From NCBI GenBank assembly GCA_963575745.1, contig CAUYUJ010017877.1:148145-212144 (forward strand): a DNA stretch of 64,000 nt. The letters are read 5' to 3'. The notes below the pieces were generated by a model. It searched no databases, was not told the origin of the DNA, and saw only the letters and a program-made list of their open reading frames with translations. Of the stretch, positions 21,355 to 32,516 are shown piece after piece (the stretch's first letter is position 1; each line of letters starts with the position of its first letter). A program made the position numbers and the translations under genes. The stretch comes from Prorocentrum cordatum. Taxonomy: Eukaryota > Sar > Dinophyceae > Prorocentrales > Prorocentraceae.

Positions 21355-21477
21355 GGCTCTGTCCTCGTCCTCGTTGTCCTCCTCCTGCTCCTCCTCCTCC
21401 TCCTTCTCCTCCCCCTCGTCCTCGCCCTCGTCCTTCCCATCATCGTCTTCCTTTTCCGCGTCCTCCTCTTCCACGTC

Positions 21478-21524
<47 letters not shown>

Positions 21525-21585
21525 CGTCGTCGTCGCCGTCTGCCTCCTTCTCCTCCTCCTTCTCCTCCTCCTTCCATCGCCCCCA
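21355..21585. repeat. CTC and GTCGTG microsatellites
   Basis: CTC/TCC repeats at 21365-21420 and 21550-21575 surround a pure GTCGTG hexamer run at about 21478-21530. Confidence 0.9.
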
Positions 21586-21846
21586 CGCGGGTCGCAGGGA
21601 TGGCCCGAAGAGGCCCTCCAAGGCCCTCCCAGAGATCTCTCTGCTCACCCTGGTTGCCCGCTTTGTTTCACTACATGTGTCTCTTCGTCCCGTTTCTCGT
21701 CAGCTCTCGTGGGCAGGGATTTTGAAGGACTGGCGGGAAGAACCCTATGCCCCTGATAATCACAGGGTGGGAACAGCAACGTTCGGGGCTCGGGGGGGAT
21801 CATGCTTCTCTCACGACAACTCGCATGCACGATGATCTGTTAATGT

Positions 21847-22020
21847 GGTATAGCGGCATCCTGCTCGCTGTGGCGGAGCCTCCTTGGAGAGGTCGGAATA
21901 GCACGACACCTGAGAAATAGAATTGTATAGAATTGTATAGCCATGCCCTGCTCGCTCTGGCGGGGCCTCCTTGGAGGGGTGGGAGGAACACGAATCTGAG
22001 AAACGGCAGGGTATAGCATG
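21847..22020. repeat. Two-copy tandem duplication of about 87 bp
   Basis: 'tatagc.gcatcctgctcgct.tggcgg.gcctccttggag' occurs at about 21849 and again at about 21936. The copies differ at roughly one base in six. Confidence 0.85.
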
Positions 22021-22049
22021 GAATTATGGGAATCCACTGGCCCTACCAC

Positions 22050-22860
22050 ACGGTCGTGACATGGGCAAAGTGAAGTAATGAAAACCCTGCCGCACGTGAG
22101 CTAGGAAAGCTGAAATGATGATAACCCCATAGCCCTGCCGCACGTTCGTGATAGCGTGACTACTCAGCATAGGAGGATAACGACTTCAATTCGTGCTTCT
22201 CCCCCGATAATGAAGTTCGGCCTCGCCGCAACTTTCCCCCAACCAGCTCTGTTTTGGCCCGGGGATGAGGGTGGGTGTATGCGTTTTTATTCAGGGTGCT
22301 CGTTTCTGCGAAGCGTGACGGATTTCGCTTGCTGGCGCCATTTCCACCTCTAGGCGGCGCCACGATGGCCAACGACCGACCCCAGACGGCTGGGGCACGT
22401 CCCGCGACCATTCAAAGACTGCTCAATGAGCCCATAAAGGCTCTACGATCCTCCTACGATGCCCCACGGAGCCTCCAAGGGACGCCGAAGCAACCTCCAA
22501 CCTTCTGAGCCGAAAAACTGCTGCGTCCGCGGAATTTCGGTTTCCACGGCTCAAGGAGCACAAAAAAGCCCCCAAGTCGCCGCAAGTTGCGCCCCACGAC
22601 TATCCCAAAACCCGTAAGACGGCCCACACGGGTTCCAATACGGCTCCTCGTACCACCAAAACGGCAGCCTCCGATAACGCCCCAGACGGTTCAGCCGACC
22701 CTTTTCGGAAACGCTCTGTGGAAACATCGCTCCCAAGACGGCCCTGAGACCCCGACGGACCACCCACACGCCATCAACAAGCTCCCAAGAGGACCCCAAG
22801 AGGACCCTACGAAGCGTACAAAACGGCTCCAATATGCAAGAGGACGGAAGAGGATAATGC
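22050..22860. other. No gene recognised
   Basis: Includes two near copies of 'ccctgccgcacgt' (about 22088 and 22133) and a degenerate stretch of CCAAGACGGCC-like units at about 22560-22830. No domain was found in any frame. Confidence 0.5.
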
Positions 22861-22879
22861 CTTCCACCTCCTCCTCCAC

Positions 22880-22891
22880 CTCCTCCTCTTT

Positions 22892-22954
<63 letters not shown>

Positions 22955-23272
22955 TCATCATCATCATCACACACAACATCATCATCATCATCATCATCAT
23001 CCTCATCCTCATCCTCATCCTCATCCTCATCCTCATCATCATCATCAGCATCAGCATCAGCATCAGCATCAGCATCATCATCATCAGCAGCATCAGCATC
23101 AGCGTCATCATCATCACCATCACCATCACCATCATCATCACCACCATCATCAGCATCATCATCATCCTCAGCAGCATAAACATCAGCATCATCATCGTGC
23201 TCATCATCATCAGCACCATCAGCATCAGCAACATCATCATCATCGTCAGCACCACCATCATCATCCTCATCC

Positions 23273-23322
<50 letters not shown>

Positions 23323-23745
23323 GGATTCAGCATCATCGTTATCATCAGCATTGTCATCATCATCAACATCATCATCATCGTCGTCAGCATCAGCATCATC
23401 ACCACCGTCATCGTCAGCATCACCATCAGCATCATCATCACCATCATCATCAGCAGCATCATTATCACCATCACCATGCTCACCATCAACAGCATAAGCA
23501 TCATCATCAGCATCATCATCACCACCATCAGCATCATCATCGCCATCATCATAATCAGCATCACCATCATCATCAGCATCATCATCAGCAGCATCATCAG
23601 CATCACCATCAAAAACACCATGAACATCATCATCATCAGCAGCAGCAGCATCAGCATCATCAGCAGCAGCATCATCATCGTCATCATCATCAGCATCGTC
23701 ATCATCAGCATCAGCATCATCCTCCTCCTTCTCCTCCTTTCCCTA
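22880..23745. repeat. CAT (ATG) trinucleotide tract, ~0.85 kb
   Basis: TCA/CAT repeats with CAG, CCA and CGT variants. The three plus-strand frames would give poly-His, poly-Ser and poly-Ile, and the minus strand poly-Met. These open frames are repeat artefacts. Confidence 0.95.
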
Positions 23746-23974
23746 CTCCTTCATCTATTCCTATTCCTTTCACGTCGCCTCCCTCCTCCTCCGCCTCTTC
23801 AATTACTCTCTCGCCCCCCCTTCCTCCGCTCACTCCTCTCCTCTCCTCCTCTCTGCACGTGCCTCCATCCCACTTCCTTATTGATAACTCCACCCTGTCA
23901 CACCCCTTGGCGTGTCGGTAGGGCGGGCCAGGCGTTTCGCCTGAGACTTCCACACCACTTCTAATCCTTGAGCT

Positions 23975-24225
23975 TGAGCTTTGCAACAGTTTCACAGGTA
24001 GGAGGGTGGGTGGTGTTCAAAATGCGGCTCCCGCCTCACCGCCGCGCACATTCGTCTTGAAAGCTTGCAGCGGCTTCACGGATGGAGGCCAATTCCTTTT
24101 CAAATATGGCTTTCGCCTCGGCGCCGCGCCCATTCGCCATAAAAATATTGAAGCAGTTTCAAGGATGGAGGGCAGCTCCTTTTCAAATTGTGGCTCTCGC
24201 CTTGGCGCCACGGACATTCGTGTAG
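23975..24225. repeat. Tandem repeat of about 85 bp, three copies
   Basis: Each copy reads '..gcagcggtttcac.ggatgga..ccttttcaaa.tgcggct..cgcctcggcgccgcgcccattcg'. Copies start near 23978, 24061 and 24148. Confidence 0.85.
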
Positions 24226-24264
24226 GCGTTCACAAATCAGGGATTCGTATGGTCGAAGTCCCAA

Positions 24265-24440
24265 GAATGGTGTCCTGGCACGGTTCAGGATTGTCCAGAC
24301 GCTGAAGTCACGCTGATCTACAGTGTTGCCCCCAGGCTGGTGTTCTGAAGCGCTTTTTATCAAGACGCAATACTCACGTTGATCCGCGGCGTTGAAGTCG
24401 CAGGAAGGGTGTTCTGGCACGCTTGAAGATTTGCAGAAGA
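24265..24440. repeat. Tandem repeat of about 75 bp, two to three degenerate copies
   Basis: 'ggtgttctggcacg.ttgaagat..' and 'acgctgatc.acggcgttgaag' recur at about 24268, 24335 and 24405. It follows the 85-bp repeat directly. Confidence 0.65.
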
Positions 24441-24639
24441 CTGTCTTCTAACGGGTCACTTCCCACAATAAACACAAGTTCTTGTAGGGACCTGTGAAGA
24501 AGGAACTTGGAAGGAGGGTTTGTTGCAACATCATTTATGCATATTGTGTTTACACTGGACTTCCTCCTCCTCCTCCTCCTGCTGACCCCTCTTCTCCTGT
24601 CACATCCGTTCCCACCCGGTGGGGTTTTGCCAAAGAAAT

Positions 24640-24800
24640 TCCCAACCCAAGGAGCCCCCAATTTCGCACGCCATTCTGGAGCACCCGTAACCACCTTGGC
24701 CTTGTGAGGGGTGCTCTGGAGGCCGCCTGGGCTTCCCGAGAAAGAGTAGGGGCACCTTGGGCCAGGGACAGCTTCGGCAACGCCCGACACGTCGCCAGCC
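24640..24800. repeat. Dispersed repeat, copy related to 17875-18000
   Basis: 'gcacccgtaaccaccttggc', 'cttgtgaggggtgctctgga', 'ggccgcctgggcttcc' aligns with 17915-17975 with about one mismatch in four or five. Confidence 0.6.
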
Positions 24801-25624
24801 GCGGCTGCCGCGGCGGGCTGGCCGGGCAGCCCGGACGGAGGAGCGGCGGCAAGGACAGGTTGCCAAAGCTCCCGTTCGCGTTCCTCGCGTGCCGCTCTTA
24901 GCCCCCGGCCCGACCTCGGAAGAGCCTCGGAAGAGGATTCGGCCAGATATCCGGGTGAAATGCCAGTCGCGTGGCCTCGCCACACATTCCCAAAGTCTTT
25001 CAGCGGAGCTTGGAGGAGGGGGGGAGAGAGGAGGGAGGAGGAACAGAGGAGGACATGCGGATGACGAGGCTGGGGCGCACCCCGCCCGCCCTTCGGCCAA
25101 TGCACAGGCTTGCCCTCGACAGGACCGATGCGTCCTGTCTGCCAGCAGCGAGCTCGCGACGGCGGGCTCGCCGCCTCCGTCAAGTGGGTAACCTGGTGGC
25201 CTGCAGCGTGCGGCGGAGGCGGGCCGTACAACACACTCAGGACCTGGCCCCTGGCGGCCCTGCCCGGTTTTTTGACGCTGCGTTTGCCAGGCGGGAGCGC
25301 AACCGTCGGGAAGGAGCAGGCCAGCCTGGACGTACGCGCCCAGCCGACTGCATTGCGTATGCTCCCGAATATGGGAGGCAACCCTCGTGTTACGACTGCT
25401 CGCGAATTGCGATCCCTCGAACTCCACGTGAACTCATGTACGCGTGCGCCTTCGCTTGACTTTTGAATTTATGGGGCCCGAGGTAGCCCCGCTCGGCCAA
25501 CCGCCATGCCCTTGCGCGTCGGCACTGCTGCCACTGCCAACCGCCTCGGTGCCCTCCGCCGCCCCGTGCCAACGCTTCCTTCACGCGCGCACGTGCAACG
25601 AATCCGCGCAGCAACCACGCGGGG

Positions 25625-25985
25625 GGGGGCCACACACACACACACACATTCACACACACACACACATTCACACACACACACATTCACACACACACACATT
25701 CACACACATACATTCACACACACACACACATTCACACACACACACACCTTCACACACACACACATTCACACACACATTCACACACATTCACACACACATT
25801 CACACACACATTCACACACACATTCACACACACATACACACACATTCACACAAACATTCACACACACATTCACACACGCATTCACACACACATTCACACA
25901 CACATTCACACACATTCACACACACACAGACACACAGACACACAAACACACACACACACAGATACACACAGATACACACAAATGC
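25625..25985. repeat. CA microsatellite with TTCACA punctuation
   Basis: Tracts of CACACA are broken at 8-20-bp intervals by ATTCAC; near 25790-25920 this is nearly regular (CACACACATT). The open frames (Thr/His) are artefacts. Confidence 0.95.
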
Positions 25986-26110
25986 CAGGATTCCCTATAT
26001 TTTCCTATATTTTCTGGGTTTTTGTCTTTCCCGCCATTTCACATATTTGCCTCTATTTTCTGGGGAATCGACGATTAGTTGTGTCTGTGTGTTTTTTTCC
26101 CTCCTGAGCC
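25975..26110. repeat. Dispersed repeat R1, copy 1
   Basis: 'ttttcctatattttctgggt', 'tttttgtctttcccgccatt', 'cgacgattagttgtgtctgt', 'ttccctcctga' aligns over about 125 bp with 41205-41355. Both copies are in the same orientation and both follow a CACACA-rich stretch. Confidence 0.88.
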
Positions 26111-26194
26111 TCCCCGGACTCCGCTGCCTCGGGGGGTGCTCGGACTCGGGACCATCCGCCTCTCGTGAACACCGCGCACGCTGTCTCGGGGGCG

Positions 26195-26345
26195 GCCAAC
26201 AGGGGAGCGTCCAAGAGGGGGGGGCGCACATCATGACCAGCGGCATGTGCGCAGCCCAGGGGGGAGGGCCGGGGTCGTATTAAAACAAGACGAGGCGCCA
26301 TGACATTTGGGGAGATATCATGGCCCCCGCCATGGTATCCCGCCC
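26195..26345. repeat. Dispersed repeat R2, copy 1 (uninterrupted)
   Basis: 'gagcgtccaagagggggggg', 'cgcacatcatgaccagcggc', 'gccggggtcgtattaaaaca', 'agacgaggcgccatgac', 'ggggagatatcatggccc' aligns with 46650-46985. The other copy carries a 167-bp insertion (element D) exactly at the AAAAC. This copy therefore shows the empty site. Confidence 0.88.
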
Positions 26346-26864
26346 CCCCCCCTAGTCGGGGGCGCGCAAACATGGATTAGCGATCCATGGATTTGGCGCG
26401 AGGTCGCCAAATCCATCGATCGGGGGAGGTGCCCTTCCCAAAATGCGGCCTATGCCGCCTCGCTCAGCGGCGGAAATCCGCGATTTCCCTTGGAAACGGG
26501 ACCCGTTGCTAATCCACGCCCCCCTTCATCCATGTTTGCGATCGCCTGAGCCAGTCCTCACCTTCCTCTTGGCCGCCCCCGACTGCAGCCCGACGCCGTC
26601 GAGCGACCGGAGAGGCCCCGGCTCGGTCGCTGGCGCTGCCGCCAAAATCCGCCTCTCCGTGCACGCAGGGCCCCGCCTCTCGCCAGACGCCCCGCCCGTC
26701 GTCGGCAGCGGCGGCGGCCCTCAGGAGAGGGCGGCAGGGGCAACCATTTCGAGGCTGATCCAGACGTGGCCAAACGTGGATCCTTTTCCTCCTCCTCCTC
26801 CTTCTCCTCCTCGTTTTTGTTCAAAATGGGCCGTCGCTTACGCAAACGGGGCGCCCAACGTCGC

Positions 26865-27110
26865 TAATCGCACCGAACCAGAACGGCCGGACCGAATCGA
26901 ACCAAATCGTCAATCGAAGCGAACCGAACCGGTGGGACCGAACCGAACCGGTGGGACCGAACCGGTGGGACCGAACCGAACCGAACCGAACTGGAGCCAG
27001 ACCCAAACCGAACCGGCCGAAACCGAACGGGTGTTAAAACCGAACCGGCCAAGCAAAACCGAACCGGCTGCAGAACCGACCGAACCCAACGGATCCCTCC
27101 CTGTTTCTGT
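26865..27110. repeat. AACCG pentanucleotide repeat
   Basis: GAACC/AACCG units interspersed with GGTGGGACC. In structure it resembles the AACCGG array at 1.2-2.2 kb and the AATCG array near 30.05-30.16 kb. Confidence 0.9.
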
Positions 27111-27119
27111 GCACTCCCT

Positions 27120-27290
27120 CACCCCACCTTACAAGACCTGGAGCCACCTTACGCTACCGTACCAGATCTTGTCGTACCCCATCCTACCTTACCTTGCCCA
27201 ACCTTACCTGACGTCACCTCGCTTTACCTTGACTTGTCCTACCATATCCGATCCCACCCTAACCTACCCTAACTTGCCTTACCGGGGGCT
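27120..27290. repeat. Degenerate ACCTT/ACCCT pentamer repeat
   Basis: 'ccttacctgacgtcacctcg', 'ctttaccttgacttgtccta' and similar: degenerate CTTAC/CTACC pentamers continuing the phase of the preceding array. Confidence 0.75.
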
Positions 27291-27339
27291 CCGAAATCCC
27301 TACCCCCGTTTGACGGCGGGGAGGGGGGATCCGAAAACA

Positions 27340-27620
27340 GACCCCTCTTGAGGGAAAGGGGATTGTGCGAGCACTCCCCTTTGCACTTAAGAGGGGGATC
27401 CACTGACGATTTCTCTCAAAAGTTATCTAACATGTACAGCAGCGGACGCGAGAAGATCACAGCACAACACAACACAAAGACGGTGGCAGGCACAGAGCTG
27501 GCCAGTCCTGAAGCTAAACTGAAGGGTCACCATCTTGGCCTGGGAGGTGGCGGGATGCTGTCATTGCTCCTGATCGTCCAACATGGAGTGCGATGCTGGA
27601 GGGGAAAAGGGGCAAACACT
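27340..27620. other. No gene recognised
   Basis: Mixed sequence with an open frame of 105 codons (27348-27665) lacking any recognisable domain and running into the inverted-repeat element that follows. Confidence 0.5.
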
Positions 27621-27622
27621 AT

Positions 27623-27803
27623 GTCGGGCCTGTCCCCCTACAGGGGGATTTTCGACGAAAAATAAAAGATACCCCAAAAATAATAAAAAAATAATCCGAA
27701 AATAGTCTGGGGACGCTTCTTTGAGTATTTTTTGACCTTTTTGGATTTTTTTGGGGGTATTTTTTGTCCACCCCAAATTCCCCTGCAGGGGGACACGCCC
27801 GAC
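27623..27803. mobile_element. Inverted-repeat element family B, copy 1 (181 bp)
   Basis: Ends GTCGGGCCTGTCCCCCTACA... and ...TGCAGGGGGACACGCCCGAC form inverted repeats of about 28-30 bp. Each end contains its own small palindrome (TCCCCCTGCAGGGGGA on the right). The interior is AT-rich (AAAAATAATAAAA, TTTTTTGGGGG). Imperfect 12-bp direct repeats GGCAAACACTAT (27611) and GGCCAACACTGG (27808) flank it, the right one displaced by 4 bp. Confidence 0.82.
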
Positions 27804-27819
27804 ATAAGGCCAACACTGG

Positions 27820-28600
27820 TTCTGCCTGGCCTCTCCCCGTCTGACCGTGTGCGGTGGAGTCCTTGCCTCCCGCCGTCACCGCTCACAGCGGAGGCCAGCC
27901 CACAGGAGACCTTCCACAAGAGACCTAGCCCTGAGACCCCAGGACGTCTATCGATGTGTGGTGTGGGAACGTCGCCCTTTCCTTCGCAGAACCATCGAAG
28001 CCCCAGAAACCCTGGGCACTCTGGAGGAAAGCAGGGTGTTTGTTCGCATGGGCTTCCACTATGGTGCTTCTTGGCATGGGCCCCCGTATGACCCTGCTGC
28101 CTCCAGCTGCCCTGGCCGATCGCAACACGCCCGCACGAGACCCATGGACCATCTGACTGCACTTGCGAGCGGCCCTCCAATTTACCAGACCGGTGCAGCT
28201 GACACCTTTGCCTTCTCTGGCTCGGCAAGAATGCGCAATGGAAAATGACGCACCGCCACCATGATCACATCAGCTCACTGTGCGATGGGGTCTAGACAGC
28301 GAGATGTTCCAAGACTGCCCTTCCCTCCTTTTCGGGAAGCAGTGTCCCCCTCCCTCGCCCTTTCCTTCGTGCGATGGAGAATGCTTGAAGGCCCGTCGGT
28401 GACATCATCGCCGCCGACGCTGTCGCCGTCGCTGCTGTCGTCGTCTTGACATGAAAGAATGGAGGCCCCGATGGAAACGGGAGCTGGACCCCTGAGCTTG
28501 CCCTGGGATCGTTTTCTGTTCGTCCCGAATCGTTTTCCATGGGCCAATTGTACCACTACGATAGGTAGGACGGGGGAGAAGGGAGGATGGGGAGGTCCGC
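27820..28600. other. No gene recognised
   Basis: An open frame of 133 codons on the plus strand (27847-28248) has mixed composition but no domain I recognise. A short run of GTCGCC/GCTGTC triplets lies at 28415-28447. Confidence 0.45.
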
Positions 28601-28730
28601 CTCATCCTCCTCCTCCTCCTCCTCCTCCTCCCTCCTCCTCCTCCTCCTCCTCCTCCTCCTCCCCTTCCTCCCCCTCCTCCTCCTCCTCCTCCTCCTCCTC
28701 CTCCTCCTCCTCCTCCTCCTCCTGCCCCTC
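28600..28730. repeat. CCT trinucleotide tract
   Basis: CTC/CCT repeat with two short CCC interruptions. Confidence 0.93.
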
Positions 28731-28884
28731 GCACATGCAACCATCTGGCCGAAAACAGAATCTGAACCGATCCTCACACGACGCTCAACGCAGCGTCGAT
28801 GAGAGCACCCGCGTGCACCCTGGATCTCCTATATGCGATGCTCTATACCAGGCTGGCAGCAAGCAAATTCTGCCCCCCTCACTG

Positions 28885-29035
28885 AAGAAACCGAGAAGTA
28901 CCGATACCGCCACTCCCCGGATCTCTCCCGGGGCGCGCTCTGACCAGAATTTCGAGGCGCATCCCGCGGTGTCGACGAGGGCCTCCCCTGAGACCCCCAA
29001 AGGGGAAAACGAGGGAAAGGTAGCGAGATGAGTAC
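28885..29035. repeat. Dispersed repeat R3, copy 1
   Basis: 'ccgccactccccggatctct', 'ggggcgcgctctgaccagaa', 'tttcgaggcgcatcc' aligns with 40508-40590 and beyond in the same orientation. The minus strand of both copies encodes the conserved peptide SKFWSERAP, which may be a relic of coding sequence or simply recent duplication. Confidence 0.85.
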
Positions 29036-29287
29036 CTTCCACGTGAGCATTTCCTTATTCAGCGTTTCGATATTGAGCGAAAAGGGGGGAGGGGAGGGGG
29101 TCTGGCTCTAGACTTCTGCTCAGTGCGACTGCTTGCGACAGTGCGTCCTGTGAGGGGAGACTCCACCCGCTCGAAGCAGGCGCCAAAAAGCAGCCGAGCT
29201 CTACTCCATGTGGGGTGGGGGGGTGTGCGAGGGCCCGCGCCGATCGGCAAAACAAGGAATCAAAAAACAATCACCACGCGGTCTGGT

Positions 29288-29433
29288 CCAGGGGTGGACC
29301 TAAGCAATGTTTTGGCGATTTAATGGGCCGTTTTCGTTTCGGTTTCGTTCTGCGTTGAAGGCGGATTGAGGACAAAACGAGGGAGCACGAAAACACAACG
29401 AAAACGAAAAACACGGTTTAGGTTCAGCCCTGG
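29288..29433. mobile_element. Inverted-repeat element family A, copy 2 (146 bp)
   Basis: Begins CCAGGGGTGGACCTAAGC and ends GGTTTAGGTTCAGCCCTGG. An exact 6-bp direct repeat TCTGGT flanks it at 29282-29287 and 29434-29439. Inverted relative to copy 1 at 18275, it aligns along the full length (shared GGGCCGTTTTCGTTTCG, AAAACGA, AAGGCGG). The right duplication abuts the left duplication of a family C element. Confidence 0.88.
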
Positions 29434-29445
29434 TCTGGTCACCGC

Positions 29446-29638
29446 ACCTCGGAAGCCGGGCAAGGGCTGCTAAATCCGTGGCTGCTAAAATCGACCTCCA
29501 AGAAAATGTCCTCGTCCCTCCGGGAAGAAGCCCGTGGACTGCTTCGCGTGCCGCGCCTCATTCCGGGAAGCTGTTTTTCCCTTCCGGGAGGGCCGTTTCA
29601 GCAGCCACGGTTCTGGCAGCCCTCGCCCGGCTTCCGAG
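29446..29638. mobile_element. Inverted-repeat element family C, copy 1 (193 bp)
   Basis: The left end CTCGGAAGCCGGGCAAGGGC (TGCTAAATCCGTGGCTGCTA follows) pairs with a right end that reads GCAGCCACGGTTC...CTTCCGAG, giving inverted repeats of about 50 bp. An exact 6-bp direct repeat CACCGC lies at 29440-29445 and 29639-29644. The middle has CGGGAAG repeats. Copy 2 is at 47303-47493 in the opposite orientation. Confidence 0.87.
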
Positions 29639-29644
29639 CACCGC

Positions 29645-30000
29645 CTGCGGGGCCCCCCCCCCTGCGAGGGGGGGTGGCGGCGAGGCGGCCGCACGCGAGC
29701 GCGCGGTCTCCGAGGCGGCCCCTCCGCGCCTCGGCCGCGCCGGGCAGGAGCTCCAGCGGCTCCTGCGCTGCCGAAGGGGGGGGCCTGCCGTCGGACGTCC
29801 ATCTCCCGCGCACTGTTTGGGTTTCGCGCGCGTTTTGTTTTGCTCGAGGGTCCAGGATGGTCCTCGATGGTCCTCGCCGAGAAAAAAAGGCACACGTCCG
29901 AGCGATGCCAAGGGGGGGGGGGGGCGGCGAGGGGGCGGGCAAGCCAGGAGAGCCCAGCATCGGATCGACGAGTCGGCTTGGCGATTGAAGCGAATCGGGT
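29645..30000. other. No gene recognised
   Basis: Very GC-rich. Frames of up to 350 codons run through on both strands because stops are rare; translations are Ala/Arg/Pro-rich without domains. G homopolymer at 29911-29923. Confidence 0.5.
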
Positions 30001-30165
30001 CAGCGGAACTCGGCAGCCACGTCGGGAGAAGTCGAATCGGGGCAGACATCGGCAGGCTACTAGGCCTCCGTCGAGGAATCGGAATCCACATCGGAATCCG
30101 AAGTCGAATCGAATCGGAATCGGACGCCATCGAAATCGAATCGAATCGGATCGAAAGGGCCCTGA
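30000..30165. repeat. AATCG/GAATCG repeat
   Basis: 'gaatcggaatccacatcgga' and 'cgaaatcgaatcgaatcgga': degenerate GAATC pentamers and GAATCG hexamers. Confidence 0.85.
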
Positions 30166-30169
30166 AAGG

Positions 30170-31290
30170 GGGGGGGCGCGGCGAGGGGGCGGAGGGGAGC
30201 AAGCTGGGTGCGCTCGCGCCTCGTCTGACACCCTTCTCCTCCCATCCCCTCCCATGGCGCCGACTTTTCCTCGTCCGCGGACGCGTGTCAGAGCCGACCT
30301 GCGACTCCCACAGAAAGACCACGTCGTGGGATGCGCAATCGGAGCAAAAAACAGTGTGTGACGCATGTGAGTAAGAAACAACACGCGGAGGGGGGCGTGC
30401 TGGACATGTACGATTGTAAAGAGGGGGGAGGGAGGGGGGCAGGATGGAGGGAAATGTAGGGGATACGCGAGATCAGAGAGACAAGGATCGACGCCGCTCC
30501 GCATGGGGCCTGGCTCCACCTGAAGAGCCAGGGCCCCCAGACCGTGAGAACCAGGCACATGACAACCTCACCCGAGAGGGAGGTGATGGAGGTACGAGGA
30601 GGCGGGAGGAGGGAACGGGAGGGGGAGAGGAGGGGAAGGGGGAGGACGAGAAGGCTGGTGGGAAGAAGAATGAGGGCGAGGATGACAGAAGATGGAGGTC
30701 GGTCGCGACGGCGCGTGGGCGTCAGGCTGGCGTTCGCGAAACGCGGCAGAGGGAGGGAGGGATAGGAATATATAGCTATATATACACAGATAGAGACAAT
30801 CATCGTGGTGGTACTCTGCGTGCGAAGCAGAAGGAACGAAAAAACTTGCATGGCCACAACGTGCATCGGCCACGTTCAGGCTCCCGGCCTGAATCTAAAG
30901 AGCGGTCCGAAAACCAGAGCCCCATTCAACGCCCAACGCCGTCCTTCTCCCAAGATGTCAACTGCCAACGGGACGGATCCGAAATGCGTTCCTCCTCCCC
31001 TTTCCGCCTTGCCTTCGAACCTGCGCTAAGCCTCCGAACCGCCGCAGTCGAACGCGAGGATCGCCGGTTCTATGAATTCACCTCCAAGACGCAACCGAAC
31101 AATTCCAAGGACACGCACGGCACCGCTCGGGTCATTCGCTGGAAAGCGTGACGCCCGCATCACAGACGAATGGGCTTCCGTTGATGAGACGAATTCCGCG
31201 CAGGGAGACGAGAGGCAACTCTATACATACAGGCATGTCTGTAGATGTACGTAGATGTGCGTGTACGCACAGACATGCACGCACATGTAT
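30170..31290. other. No gene recognised
   Basis: A plus-strand frame of 235 codons (30444-31151) is strongly charged and low in complexity, with a GGGAGG-rich core at about 30595-30665. Short TATA-type runs occur near 30768-30785. I do not call it a gene. Confidence 0.45.
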
Positions 31291-31299
31291 GTATACGCC

Positions 31300-31362
31300 T
31301 ATGTGGTGTATGTGTATGTGTATATATATATACATACACATATATATATATATATATATGCT
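31300..31362. repeat. TA/CATA microsatellite
   Basis: 'gtatgtgtatatatatatac' followed by 'acacatatatatatatatat'. Confidence 0.9.
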
Positions 31363-31529
31363 GCTCCGCCACCGTGCCGCTGGGTACGGAGCGGGCGCGC
31401 CCGCAGGCCCTCTGCCTACCCTTTCAAGCCTCAATCTTCACTCCTGTGGAGTCTTCGCAGGGCCCGGACCCCGCACTGCCAACTCTTCTCGGGCTTGGCG
31501 CGGTTTGTCGGGGGCGTGCCGCGGCATGT

Positions 31530-32110
31530 CGTGTCACATTCTCGGGCCCCCGAGGCCCCAAGACAGGCTTAGAGGGCCTCAAAATGGTCTCAAGACGGCC
31601 CAAGCAGGCCGAGAAACGTCCAAAGATCTTTCCAAGACGCCCAAGATGGCCCCAAGACAGCCCAAGAAACCTACACGACGCCCCAAGAGGCTTCCAATAG
31701 GCCTCCCAGGAGGACCACAAGCGGCGAAGCAAAAATGATCTGTGTTTGAAGGTAGTCGGCCTTCTTGCTTGTTCGGCTTCCCTACGCTCCAAAACAGCTC
31801 TGGAGGCCCCCAAATCGCCCCAAGCCGGCCCAAGAGGCCTCCAAGAGGGCCCCAAGATGTCCCAGGAAGCACCCAAAACGCATCCAAAACGATTCAGGGA
31901 GGGGGCCCACAGGACCAGGATATTTCAAGCCCTCGGCCCCGAGGGGACTCCAGGAGGCCTCCAGAGGCCCCCAAGAGGCACCCAAGAAGCCCTGAGAGCC
32001 TCCAAGAGACCTCCCAAAGGCCCCCAGCAAGCCCCCAAGAGGCCTGACAACTGCCTCCAGGATGCCTCCGGGGGCGCCCCGAAGAGACCCCACGAAGCAT
32101 CCCTGAGAGC
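31530..32110. repeat. CCAAGA-type short interspersed repeat (plus orientation)
   Basis: 'ggccccaagacaggcttaga', 'ggcccaagcaggccgagaaa', 'cccaagatggccccaagaca' and similar continue for nearly 600 bp. The unit is CCAAGA plus 5-7 GC-rich bases. Confidence 0.82.
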
Positions 32111-32516
32111 TCTCTCTGACCCGCAACCCAAACACGGTGGCGAATTGGCCGAAAGCCAATAGACATTTATGGACAGCCCCCCCAGCACCCATTCATCGCA
32201 TTCTTTTTTTGCGATGTTGCAGTGCCCTCTTCCTTTCCTCCCTTGCATTCTCTTTCGTGTCCCTCCCCTTCCCTGACGTCTGCTGGCGCACTTGTTCGAT
32301 TCCACTGGCAAGCGCGCTATGGCTGCTCGGCTGGCCAACGCCCAACATCAGCGCAATGCAGAACATGTAAACGGCGCTTTCCAATGCAGCAAACAAACAG
32401 TCTTGTGAGCCATCCTGCAAAAGGGACATCCTCATGACGCATATCTACTCGCATAAATAAGCAGCAAGGGATTAAAAGGAACATGAACGGCGAGAAGGAC
32501 GAAGGATAGAGGGCGA

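Noticed and set aside
22525-22556. 'tttccacggctcaagg' as a spliced-leader relic
   Set aside because: Eight-base match at the 3' end only; nothing upstream resembles CCGTAGCC and no gene follows.
25625-25985. CRISPR-like array (regular TTCACA punctuation)
   Set aside because: It is a CA microsatellite: no unique spacers and a eukaryotic setting.
27847-28248. 133-codon frame as a gene
   Set aside because: Ordinary composition but no recognisable family, and other frames in the same place are equally open.
30444-31151. 235-codon frame as a gene
   Set aside because: Highly charged low-complexity sequence across a GGGAGG stretch and a TATA run; no domain.
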